A stretch of 23,303 nt of DNA from WFZT01 sp964571845 (GTDB lineage: Bacteria > Hydrothermota > Hydrothermia > B15-G9 > WFZT01), in contig CAZNDM010000054.1 in assembly GCA_964571845.1 (NCBI GenBank), positions 1 through 23,303 on the forward strand. The letters run 5' to 3'. Below are positions 6,819 to 12,820 of the stretch, piece after piece. A program made the translations under genes and the position numbers. Position 1 is the stretch's first letter. Every line of letters begins with the position of its first letter. The notes under the pieces were generated by a model. It was not told where the DNA came from. It searched no databases and worked only from the letters and a program-made list of their open reading frames with translations.

Positions 6819-7680
6819 CGTTTCTCACAATAGATTTGATAAAATACTCCGCCGCCTTGTACGAACTCCTCACAAGGGGAGCCGACGCGACATACTTGAA
6901 ACCCATTTGAAGACCAATTTTCTCGTACTCTTTAAATTCATCAGGTGGGACAAATCTCGCAACAGGATAGTGTCTTGGAGTGGGTCTGAGATACTGTCCA
7001 AGAGTGAGAAAATCCACATTCACCTTTCTCAGATCTGACATGGTCTCGAGTATCTCCTCATGTGTCTCGCCAAGTCCGAGCATAATGCTTGATTTTGTAT
7101 AGATCCCCGAATCCTTCTCCTTAACCTGTCTCAAAACCTCAAGGGACCGTTCATAGGAAAATCTCCAGTCACGGACAGCCGGGGTTAACCGTCTCACTGT
7201 TTCCACATTATGACCAATAACATCAGGTCTCGCGTTTACGACCTTCTCAAGGTTTTCGTCAGTATAGTCAGGGATCAGAACCTCGATGAGTGCATCAGGG
7301 GCATGATGTCTGATCATCTCAATAGTCTTTGCAAAATGACCAGCGCCTCCGTCCGGGAGATCGTCCCTGTTAACTGAAGTCAGCACCACATAGTCAAGTC
7401 CCATTTCTTTCACTGCAAGGGCAGCTCTGAGAGGTTCGTCCTCTTCAACAAATCCATGGGGATTACCCGTTTTTGTGGCACAGAACTTACACGACCTTGT
7501 GCAAAGGTCTCCGAGTATCATTATCGTAGCAGTGCCACTCCCCCAGCATTCACCGAGATTTGGACACCTTGCCTCTTCACATACAGTGTGCAGGTTATAA
7601 TGCCTCAATATGGACTTTACCTCCGGGAACTCGCCTGAACCCGGAAGCTTAACCTTTAACCATTCTGGCTTTCTCTGCAT
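6811..7680 (-). CDS. lipA: Lipoyl synthase
   Basis: A radical-SAM enzyme (289 aa) that inserts two sulfurs into protein-bound octanoyl groups. The auxiliary Fe-S cluster cysteines are C34, C39 and C45 (CEEARCPNLGEC), with the serine ligand in RSSYKA (271-276). The radical-SAM cluster is C60-x3-C64-x2-C67 (CTRSCKFC). Length is normal for the family. It follows lipB after 66 bp, giving the two-step endogenous pathway. A GGAG element lies 11 bases before the ATG. Its stop lies inside the pcrA start region, implying a shared transcript. Confidence 0.97.
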   Translation of the reverse strand: MQRKPEWLKVKLPGSGEFPEVKSILRHYNLHTVCEEARCPNLGECWGSGTATIMILGDLCTRSCKFCATKTGNPHGFVEEDEPLRAALAVKEMGLDYVVLTSVNRDDLPDGGAGHFAKTIEMIRHHAPDALIEVLIPDYTDENLEKVVNARPDVIGHNVETVRRLTPAVRDWRFSYERSLEVLRQVKEKDSGIYTKSSIMLGLGETHEEILETMSDLRKVNVDFLTLGQYLRPTPRHYPVARFVPPDEFKEYEKIGLQMGFKYVASAPLVRSSYKAAEYFIKSIVRNDV

Positions 7681-7723
7681 TTTTATACACTCCTTTTATA
7701 TGATAATCTTTGCCTCAACCTGT

Positions 7724-7740
7724 ATAAAGGAGGGGGGCAA
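7724..7740. repeat. Short match to the 5' repeat body
   Basis: In the 66-bp lipB-lipA gap, the minus strand reads TTGCCCCCCCTCCTTTAT, nearly the same as TTGCCCCCTCCTTTAT inside direct-repeat copy A (224-239), with two extra C. It may be a scar of the same element or a low-complexity coincidence, since the run is almost pure pyrimidine. Confidence 0.3.
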
Positions 7741-7746
7741 TTTCGT

Positions 7747-8409
7747 TTATTTAAAGACTGTTTCAGAGGCTTTTATCCTGCTCTTCTCCCATTTAGCTAC
7801 AATATTTTTGACAAGCTGGCTCTTTACCTTCTGTATATCCACTTCATAACCCAGTATCTGTTTCATGGAAATCGTTCCCTTGTCCCGCAGACCACAGGCA
7901 ACAATATAATTGAAATAAGCCATGTCAGTATTCACATTAAGAGCAAATCCATGGTAAACCACACTATCTGTTAATGCCATCCCAACAGCTGCGATCTTTT
8001 TATCGTTTACCCAGACACCGATGTACCTGTCATCCCTAACCGCTTCAATTCCATATTCTTTGAGTACCTCAATAATGGCATCCTCAACGAGATAAACGAA
8101 CTTTCTCAGATTGCCGATGTGCCCTCTGAGTTTGAAAATGGTGTATCCCACGATCTGGCCCGGTCCATGATAGGTAACATCACCGCCTCTATCAACTATA
8201 AAAAAATCAACCCCTCTTTTTCTGTACTCCTCCGGTGAGAATTTTAAATTTCTGCTATCTCCGTGTTTACCGGTTGTTATAACATGCGGGTGCTCCACGA
8301 GAATGAGTGTATCCTCAATGAGATCCTTTTTCCTTTTCTCCGCAAGTTGATGCTGGAGCTCCCAGACTTCTCCATAGGGAGCCAGCCCAAGATCCAGCAC
8401 TTTTACCAT
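7747..8409 (-). CDS. lipB: Octanoyl-[ACP]:protein octanoyltransferase
   Basis: Moves octanoyl from acyl carrier protein to the lipoyl-domain lysine of 2-oxoacid dehydrogenases or GcvH (220 aa). The signature RGGDVTYHGPGQIVGY spans about 74-89 (H81). The catalytic pair is C172 in ACGLRDKG and K138 in DKKIAAVG. TTGKHG near 45-50 and HGFALNVNTD near 153-162 are also typical. Its start ATG lies inside the end of the DUF4139 gene (overlap ATGGTAA, 7 bp), which suggests coupled translation. Confidence 0.96.
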   Translation of the reverse strand: MVKVLDLGLAPYGEVWELQHQLAEKRKKDLIEDTLILVEHPHVITTGKHGDSRNLKFSPEEYRKRGVDFFIVDRGGDVTYHGPGQIVGYTIFKLRGHIGNLRKFVYLVEDAIIEVLKEYGIEAVRDDRYIGVWVNDKKIAAVGMALTDSVVYHGFALNVNTDMAYFNYIVACGLRDKGTISMKQILGYEVDIQKVKSQLVKNIVAKWEKSRIKASETVFK

Positions 8410-9707
8410 GTCTGTCTGACTCGATACACCAGTTCCGTCTTGTCGTGAGGTTTAACATCAACAACAAACTCAACAGTGTACGCGTCTTTTAACTTCGGCG
8501 GATGCGTTGATTGAACGACTTCCCAGAATCCATAAAAGTGATCAACAACATGCACCGTCACAGGAGTGTCCTTGAAGTTCGACACAACTACCTTTATGTC
8601 TTCTTCCTTTTCTTTTTCAGAGAGCTTGAACCTCTTTAAAATCGTCCTCTTTGCCTTTATGTCAAAGGCAACCCCGATATTGAGGTTGACTTCCTTATCC
8701 ACAGGTGTGTGTTTTATTCTATCCTCACCGAGAAATTCCTTGCTTCCATCCTCAGATTCTTTAAAAATTCTGACAATCCCCTCAGGTAACGGGACACCCG
8801 GGCCGGTTGTTCTGGAATTTTTGAATTTCAAAATTATCTGCACATCCTCTCCCCTGCCCTCGTACTGGAAAACTTTTTCGTATTTAACGCGCGTATCTTT
8901 AAGAAAGTTTACCTGCTTTCTTTCATTGTTTCTCAGAGTGGTCAAAAAGTTGAGGGTGTACACATGGTATTCGAAAGACTTACCAACAGAAACCGGTGGA
9001 GCTGCTTCTGGCGCAGCCGTTGCTTTCATCATTCCCCTGTAAACCTCTCTCTGACCCACACGCTTTATCTTGCCCGCTATCAGCTTGACCTTCGCATTTT
9101 CAAATGTCGCGCCACTGCGATTATCGATGGAAACCCATCCACTGAAATCAAGGGAATCACCTCTCAGGATACCAACATACTCCGCTTCCCACCTCATGCC
9201 TCCTGTGAGATATGTGATCTTTGCATCCTTTTCACCTTCCACCTGTGAAACCGTCCTCACCTTTAAAATTGGCTCTGTAACAAGGTCCGCCGGCTGGGAA
9301 TTGAAATTCACCTGAACAATATGATCCCTTCTGATCACCGTTAACCGCGATTGCTGCTGAAGATACACCGAACTATCATCAAAATGGATCAGCTTGCCCG
9401 AAAGAACTGTACCGCTTTTTAAAACCAGATCTATCACCTTTCCTTTCATTTTCTCAAGCAATCTGTCCACAGACACGAGATCGTAATCGTAGTTTTCTTC
9501 GAGAATATTGACATCGGGAATCTCAATTCTGACACTGGAAGCATCAATTTTCTCCGGCACATTTGGAATTTTTATCCAACCAGTATCAGCCGGTACCCAC
9601 ACTTTTCTTGTCTCATTGACAACTGCAATACCCTCATTGTAAATTGTGATCACCGGTTCACCATAAAGAAAAGTTGTAATTGCCAGAAGTACAATAATGT
9701 TCCTCAT
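8403..9707 (-). CDS. Secreted DUF4139-family protein
   Basis: A 434-residue exported protein with a signal peptide (MRNIIVLLAITTFLYG, likely cleaved near 16). Residues about 85-135 (LVLKSGTVLSGKLIHFDD, then VYLQ and HIVQVNF) form the small Sm/SH3-like barrel common near the N-terminus of this group. The rest is rich in beta strands, with GGMRWEAEYVGIL near 169-181 and a closing EFVVDVKPHDKTELVYRVR strand pattern as in DUF4139. No catalytic motif or membrane anchor is visible after the signal peptide, and the function is unknown. AGGAGG lies seven bases before the ATG. It starts 13 bp after recR and overlaps lipB by 7 bp. Confidence 0.85.
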   Translation of the reverse strand: MRNIIVLLAITTFLYGEPVITIYNEGIAVVNETRKVWVPADTGWIKIPNVPEKIDASSVRIEIPDVNILEENYDYDLVSVDRLLEKMKGKVIDLVLKSGTVLSGKLIHFDDSSVYLQQQSRLTVIRRDHIVQVNFNSQPADLVTEPILKVRTVSQVEGEKDAKITYLTGGMRWEAEYVGILRGDSLDFSGWVSIDNRSGATFENAKVKLIAGKIKRVGQREVYRGMMKATAAPEAAPPVSVGKSFEYHVYTLNFLTTLRNNERKQVNFLKDTRVKYEKVFQYEGRGEDVQIILKFKNSRTTGPGVPLPEGIVRIFKESEDGSKEFLGEDRIKHTPVDKEVNLNIGVAFDIKAKRTILKRFKLSEKEKEEDIKVVVSNFKDTPVTVHVVDHFYGFWEVVQSTHPPKLKDAYTVEFVVDVKPHDKTELVYRVRQTW

Positions 9708-9720
9708 TTTCTTACCTCCT

Positions 9721-10314
9721 CTAAAGCTCTCTCCTTCCCTGGAGGGCTTCTTTTAAAGTCAATGCATCAGAAAACGAGAGGTCTATCCCGGTCGGGAGAC
9801 CCCTTGCTATCCTCGTAACCCTGACATCGAGATCTTTTAATCTCTCCTTTATGTAAATTGAAGTTGTATCCCCTTCAATGGTTGGAGAAAGGGCGAGGAT
9901 CACTTCCTTTATACCCTCCCTTTTTATTCTCTCAACAAGGTCTTCTATGTACAGGTCCTCGGGTGTAACCCCGTGAAGTGGTGAGATTACGCCTCCCAGA
10001 ACATGATACCTCCCATCGAAATAGCCTGATTTTTCAATTAAAAATACATCCTGGGGCCTTTCAACGACGCAGACGACCTCACCATTTCGTGCCGGATCCG
10101 TACATATCGGGCAGGGATCAACATCTGTTATCACATGACAGTTGGAGCAAAAAGTCAGGCTGTCTCTTGCATCCTGTAACACTTCGATCATGCTCTGGAG
10201 TTGATCCGGCCTTTTGAGCAGATGAAAGGCTATCCTCTCTGCGGATCTTTCACCAATTCCCGGGAGTTTCTTCAATGAATCTATGAGCTTACGAAGGGAT
10301 AAGGGGACCCACAT
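9721..10314 (-). CDS. recR: Recombination mediator RecR
   Basis: RecR forms clamp-like rings and, with RecO or RecF, loads RecA on single-stranded gaps. Numbered from the ATG at 10314 (197 aa): helix-hairpin-helix LPGIGERSAERIAFHLL (17-33), zinc finger C56, C59, C68 and C71 (CSNCHVITDVDPCPIC), and a Toprim domain from about 79 (VVCVVERPQDV) to about 175, then a C-terminal tail ending RRREL-like (GRREL). A TTG at 10341 would add nine residues, but the ATG has GGAG nine bases upstream and gives MWVPLSLRKLI, which fits the family start. It overlaps ybaB by 26 bp. The dnaX-ybaB-recR order is conserved in many bacteria. Confidence 0.95.
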   Translation of the reverse strand: MWVPLSLRKLIDSLKKLPGIGERSAERIAFHLLKRPDQLQSMIEVLQDARDSLTFCSNCHVITDVDPCPICTDPARNGEVVCVVERPQDVFLIEKSGYFDGRYHVLGGVISPLHGVTPEDLYIEDLVERIKREGIKEVILALSPTIEGDTTSIYIKERLKDLDVRVTRIARGLPTGIDLSFSDALTLKEALQGRREL

Positions 10315-10615
10315 CACCGATGTCTCCGCCAAATTCTCCAAGAATCCTTTTCATCTCTTCAGCAGCGACTTCCTGAGATTTCCTTTTTGCCTCATTTAAC
10401 GCGGAAATTAAAAGATCGTGCAGCATCTTTTTATCCTTCAAAAGCTCATCGTCAAACTCAATATCTATCACATTCTGCTGCCCATCCATTACGACCCTGA
10501 CCATTCCCCCACCCACTTCTGCTGTTACTCTCTTATCTTTCAGGACCTTCTGCAATTCATCCAGTTTGGACTTAACAAGGAAGAGATTTTTCAGCGTTTC
10601 CGCAAATTTAAACAT
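10289..10615 (-). CDS. ybaB: YbaB/EbfC nucleoid-associated protein
   Basis: A 108-residue DNA-binding protein of the YbaB/EbfC family, which forms tweezer-like dimers on DNA. Typical features are a basic helical N-terminus, VTAEVGGGMVRVVMDGQQ (about 30-47), the FDDELLKDKKMLHDLL segment, a helix with ALNEAKRKSQEVAAEEM, and a glycine-rich tail. The start overlaps dnaX by 8 bp and the end overlaps recR by 26 bp. Confidence 0.95.
   Translation of the reverse strand: MFKFAETLKNLFLVKSKLDELQKVLKDKRVTAEVGGGMVRVVMDGQQNVIDIEFDDELLKDKKMLHDLLISALNEAKRKSQEVAAEEMKRILGEFGGDIGDVGPLIPS
10324..10327 (-). promoter_or_regulatory. RBS supporting the recR ATG
   Basis: GGAG on the minus strand, nine bases before the ATG at 10314. 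No comparable site was seen before the alternative TTG at 10341. Confidence 0.6.
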
Positions 10616-12188
10616 CCTTGATCACCTCCAGGTCAAACTTCTCAATAAGTTTTTGCAAATTCGGTGACTCCCCGGCTTCCTTTTTCGGGACTTCACCTAC
10701 CTTAACATCGAGACTGAACCTCTTTTTAAACTCGTCATACAATGTAAATTTAATCTTGTTTTCGTGCCTCAAAACGAGGTCTTTTTCAAATTCGTCCTCA
10801 ACCGTAATATCAATGGTTCCACCGTTTACCTTCAGGAGTGATTTTTCAATAATTACTGTTACAAATGGGAGATTCTCTCTCAAAACCTGAAGAACCTTTT
10901 CCTCATCAATTCCTTTGACCTCAGGCTTCTCCTCCACCTCTTTTGACTCTTTGCTCTCCCCTTCTTCTCTGAGAACATCTTTCAGCCTTTCCCTGAAATC
11001 GTGCTTTCTCTCGACCTTTTGTTCGATTTCTTTTTTGAATTCTTTAAAAACTTCTTCGGATTCAACGGTTGTTGACTCAACGGCTCTCTCCTCCACGAGG
11101 TACACACCGGATTTCTCGAGGATTTCGTCTATTTTTAGAAGTTTATCAAGGTAGGATAGTCGGATAAGGTGATAATCGAGTCCGACTCTTGGATTCTGTG
11201 AGTATTTTGCTGTTTCCTCCATATCAAGGGCGATCTTCATCGCCGCAACAAGCTGACTTTCCTTAATTTTTTCAGCAAGCTCATGGAATTCGTTCTTCTC
11301 GCCAAAAAACTTGGCTTTCAACAATTCCTGGATCGCCTCATTGAAACTGCGGGTGAATTCGTGGACACTGTAACCCTGTTCAAATGCTGAATTTGCTGTC
11401 AACAAGACATTCTTTGTATCGCCCTTCAGGGCGCTCTCAAGTATTCTGACAAAAATCTCCTCATCAATTATTCCAAGGACCTGATTAACATCGTCAACTC
11501 TAATAATACCGCTTGAAAAGACATGTAACTGTTCGAGCAAAGCAAGGCCATCCCTTAAAGAGCCATCGGCATACCTTGCAATTCTCGAAAGGGCATCCTC
11601 TTCAACCTCAATGCCCTCTTTTTCAGCAACGACTCTAAGTCTTGAAGTTATCTCCGGTGCAGAGAGGGGTCTGAAATCAAATCTCTGCGTTCTGGATATT
11701 ACCGTTTCCGGAATCTTTCTCGGTTCAGTGGTTGCGAAAATGAAGACCACATGCGGCGGGGGCTCCTCAAGGGTTTTAAGTAGAGCATTAAAGGCTTCTG
11801 TGGTAAGCATGTGGACTTCGTCGATGATGTACACCTTGTATCTTGCCCGCGTGGGAGTGAATCTGATCTTTTCCCTCAGGCTTCGAATTTCTTCAATGCC
11901 TCTATTGGACGCGCCATCAATTTCGATAACATCCAGACTGCGACCCTCATCAATTTCCCTGCAAATCTCACACTGGTTGCACGGGTGTGGAGTTATCCCT
12001 TTCTCGCAGTTGAGCCCTTTGGCAAATATTCTGGCAGTCGTTGTTTTGCCAACTCCGCGTGGACCTGCAAAGAGGTATGCTTGAGCAATACGGCCAGTCT
12101 TCAGCGCATTTTGTAAGGTGCGCGTAACATGTGTCTGCCCCGCGACTTCCTCAAATGTTTTTGGCCTGTACTTTACCGGTAAATTCAT
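10608..12188 (-). CDS. dnaX: DNA polymerase III subunit tau/gamma
   Basis: The clamp-loader motor subunit (526 aa). The AAA+ core has Walker A GPRGVGKT (42-49), zinc ligands C61, C70, C73 and C76, Walker B IIDEVHML (about 121-128) and the arginine-finger region SRTQRF (about 164-169; most relatives have SRC, here threonine). A charged glutamate/lysine-rich linker spans roughly 370-440, followed by a folded C-terminal region (NLPFVTVIIEKSLL onward) as in tau. A clear slippery heptamer in the correct frame was not found, so a separate gamma form is not predicted. The ribosome site is weak: GGGAG lies about 15 bases upstream. Confidence 0.96.
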   Translation of the reverse strand: MNLPVKYRPKTFEEVAGQTHVTRTLQNALKTGRIAQAYLFAGPRGVGKTTTARIFAKGLNCEKGITPHPCNQCEICREIDEGRSLDVIEIDGASNRGIEEIRSLREKIRFTPTRARYKVYIIDEVHMLTTEAFNALLKTLEEPPPHVVFIFATTEPRKIPETVISRTQRFDFRPLSAPEITSRLRVVAEKEGIEVEEDALSRIARYADGSLRDGLALLEQLHVFSSGIIRVDDVNQVLGIIDEEIFVRILESALKGDTKNVLLTANSAFEQGYSVHEFTRSFNEAIQELLKAKFFGEKNEFHELAEKIKESQLVAAMKIALDMEETAKYSQNPRVGLDYHLIRLSYLDKLLKIDEILEKSGVYLVEERAVESTTVESEEVFKEFKKEIEQKVERKHDFRERLKDVLREEGESKESKEVEEKPEVKGIDEEKVLQVLRENLPFVTVIIEKSLLKVNGGTIDITVEDEFEKDLVLRHENKIKFTLYDEFKKRFSLDVKVGEVPKKEAGESPNLQKLIEKFDLEVIKDV

Positions 12189-12220
12189 TCTGGAAATTAT
12201 ATCTCCCGCTCAGTCTTTAT

Positions 12221-12481
12221 TCAATCAGACTTCTTTGCTGAAGATTTCTCCTTCTGTTCGGATTTTTCCTTCCTGCCGTTGCCACCTTCAGAATAGTTCT
12301 TTCGCTTATAGTCCGTGATGTAAAAACCCGACCCTTTGAAAACAAATCCTACACCAAAGGAGGGCAATCTCTCAAGCTCTCCTCCACATTCCTTACACAC
12401 CTTGGGTTCATCCTTACTGTTAAATACGAGTTCTTCATAGATCCTTCCGCATTTTTTACATCTGTACTCATAAATCGGCAT
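12221..12481 (-). CDS. FmdB-type zinc ribbon protein
   Basis: An 86-residue regulator-like zinc ribbon of the FmdB/CxxC family. MPIYEYRCKKCG and VCKECGGELERLPS give two CxxC pairs; KGSGFYITDYKRK is the conserved middle. The tail is low-complexity, rich in E, K and S. The role of the family is poorly defined. The ATG at 12481 has AGGAGG eight bases upstream; a GTG nine bases earlier lies inside that ribosome site and is rejected. This is the first gene of the minus-strand run, 32 bp ahead of dnaX. Confidence 0.93.
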   Translation of the reverse strand: MPIYEYRCKKCGRIYEELVFNSKDEPKVCKECGGELERLPSFGVGFVFKGSGFYITDYKRKNYSEGGNGRKEKSEQKEKSSAKKSD

Positions 12482-12489
12482 CTCTCTCA

Positions 12490-12495
12490 CCTCCT
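12490..12495 (-). promoter_or_regulatory. RBS for the FmdB-type gene
   Basis: A strong AGGAGG followed by eight bases and the ATG at 12481. It decides the start against the GTG at 12490, which overlaps this site. Confidence 0.8.
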
Positions 12496-12555
12496 TTTAC
12501 AGCATGCAAATAGATTCCCCGGTGTCCATTACTCCTCTGCGGGGAGAAATCCAAC

Positions 12556-12660
12556 ATGAAACTTTCCGAAAGATCCATTCGTTTCCTCAAGGGGAACCAT
12601 GTGTTGTGTGAATATTACAAATCAAAGTATGAACTATCCAGTATTAATGACGGCCTATAA
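12556..12660 (+). pseudogene. Possible AdoMet decarboxylase N-terminal remnant
   Basis: A 34-codon frame starts at ATG 12556 with GGAG nine bases upstream and ends at TAA 12658-12660. The stretch GNHVLCEYYKSKYELSSIND (about 13-32) resembles the start of bacterial AdoMet decarboxylase (SpeD), which typically reads G-x-H-hydrophobic-x-E-Y/F-Y. The catalytic ESH region is absent and no continuation was found after the stop in the other frames checked. It could instead be an expressed small protein or a chance frame; the resemblance is short. Confidence 0.3.
12612..12617 (-). promoter_or_regulatory. Candidate -10 box for the minus-strand run
   Basis: TAATAT on the minus strand, a good -10 match. 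The -35 position 17-18 bases upstream is poor, so this is only a candidate. It would give a leader of about 120 bases before the FmdB-type gene. Confidence 0.25.
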
Positions 12661-12690
12661 AAAACAATCAGTACCTGGAGTTTTTGCCGT

Positions 12691-12719
12691 AGTTTGCTTC
12701 AATTCACTAATTGCAAACT
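12691..12719. promoter_or_regulatory. Dyad in the divergent promoter region
   Basis: AGTTTGC and GCAAACT flank an inner AATT-CACT-AATT, with a three-base TTC on one side: 11 paired positions over 29 bases. No T-run follows on either strand, so it is more like an operator or RNA hairpin than a terminator. It sits between the two starts, about 100 bases before mnmG. Confidence 0.4.
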
Positions 12720-12782
12720 CCATCTTTGATATTTCTTCCTGCTTCTCTACTCCTTCAATCCCCGTCAAAGTCGTTTAGTCCC

Positions 12783-12811
12783 TTTATTGATCATCGAATG
12801 TGAGGTAAAAT
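12783..12811 (+). promoter_or_regulatory. Candidate mnmG promoter
   Basis: TAAAAT at 12806-12811 is a fair -10 box, with a poor -35 (TTTATT at 12783-12788, 17-base spacing). If used, transcription would begin about 2-4 bases before the mnmG ATG, matching the lack of a well-placed Shine-Dalgarno there (GAGG is 15 bases away). Confidence 0.3.
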
Positions 12812-12820
12812 TAAAGACTT

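Larger units (their letters stand above)
12482..12820. other. Divergent intergenic region
   Basis: This 339-bp gap separates the two gene runs and must hold both promoters. It contains the ribosome site of the FmdB-type gene, a 34-codon reading frame on the plus strand, an imperfect palindrome GTTTCCTCAAGGGGAAC (12581-12597), a five-base inverted repeat CTTTCCGAAAG (12562-12572), and a stronger dyad at 12691-12719. Promoter boxes are weak matches. No tRNA or riboswitch fold was recognised. Confidence 0.6.

Noticed and set aside
10315..10341. TTG start adding nine residues to RecR
   Set aside because: The ATG at 10314 has a better-placed ribosome site and a family-typical N-terminus.
10608..12188. 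Programmed frameshift producing gamma from dnaX
   Set aside because: A run of six A followed by G lies in the linker (about 11028-11034), but its phase does not match the canonical slippery heptamer and no stimulatory hairpin was recognised.
12655..12768. 38-codon minus-strand frame in the divergent gap
   Set aside because: It reads plausibly (EKQEEISKMEFAISELKQ) but lacks a ribosome site, would start at TTG, and overlaps the dyad; no family recognised.
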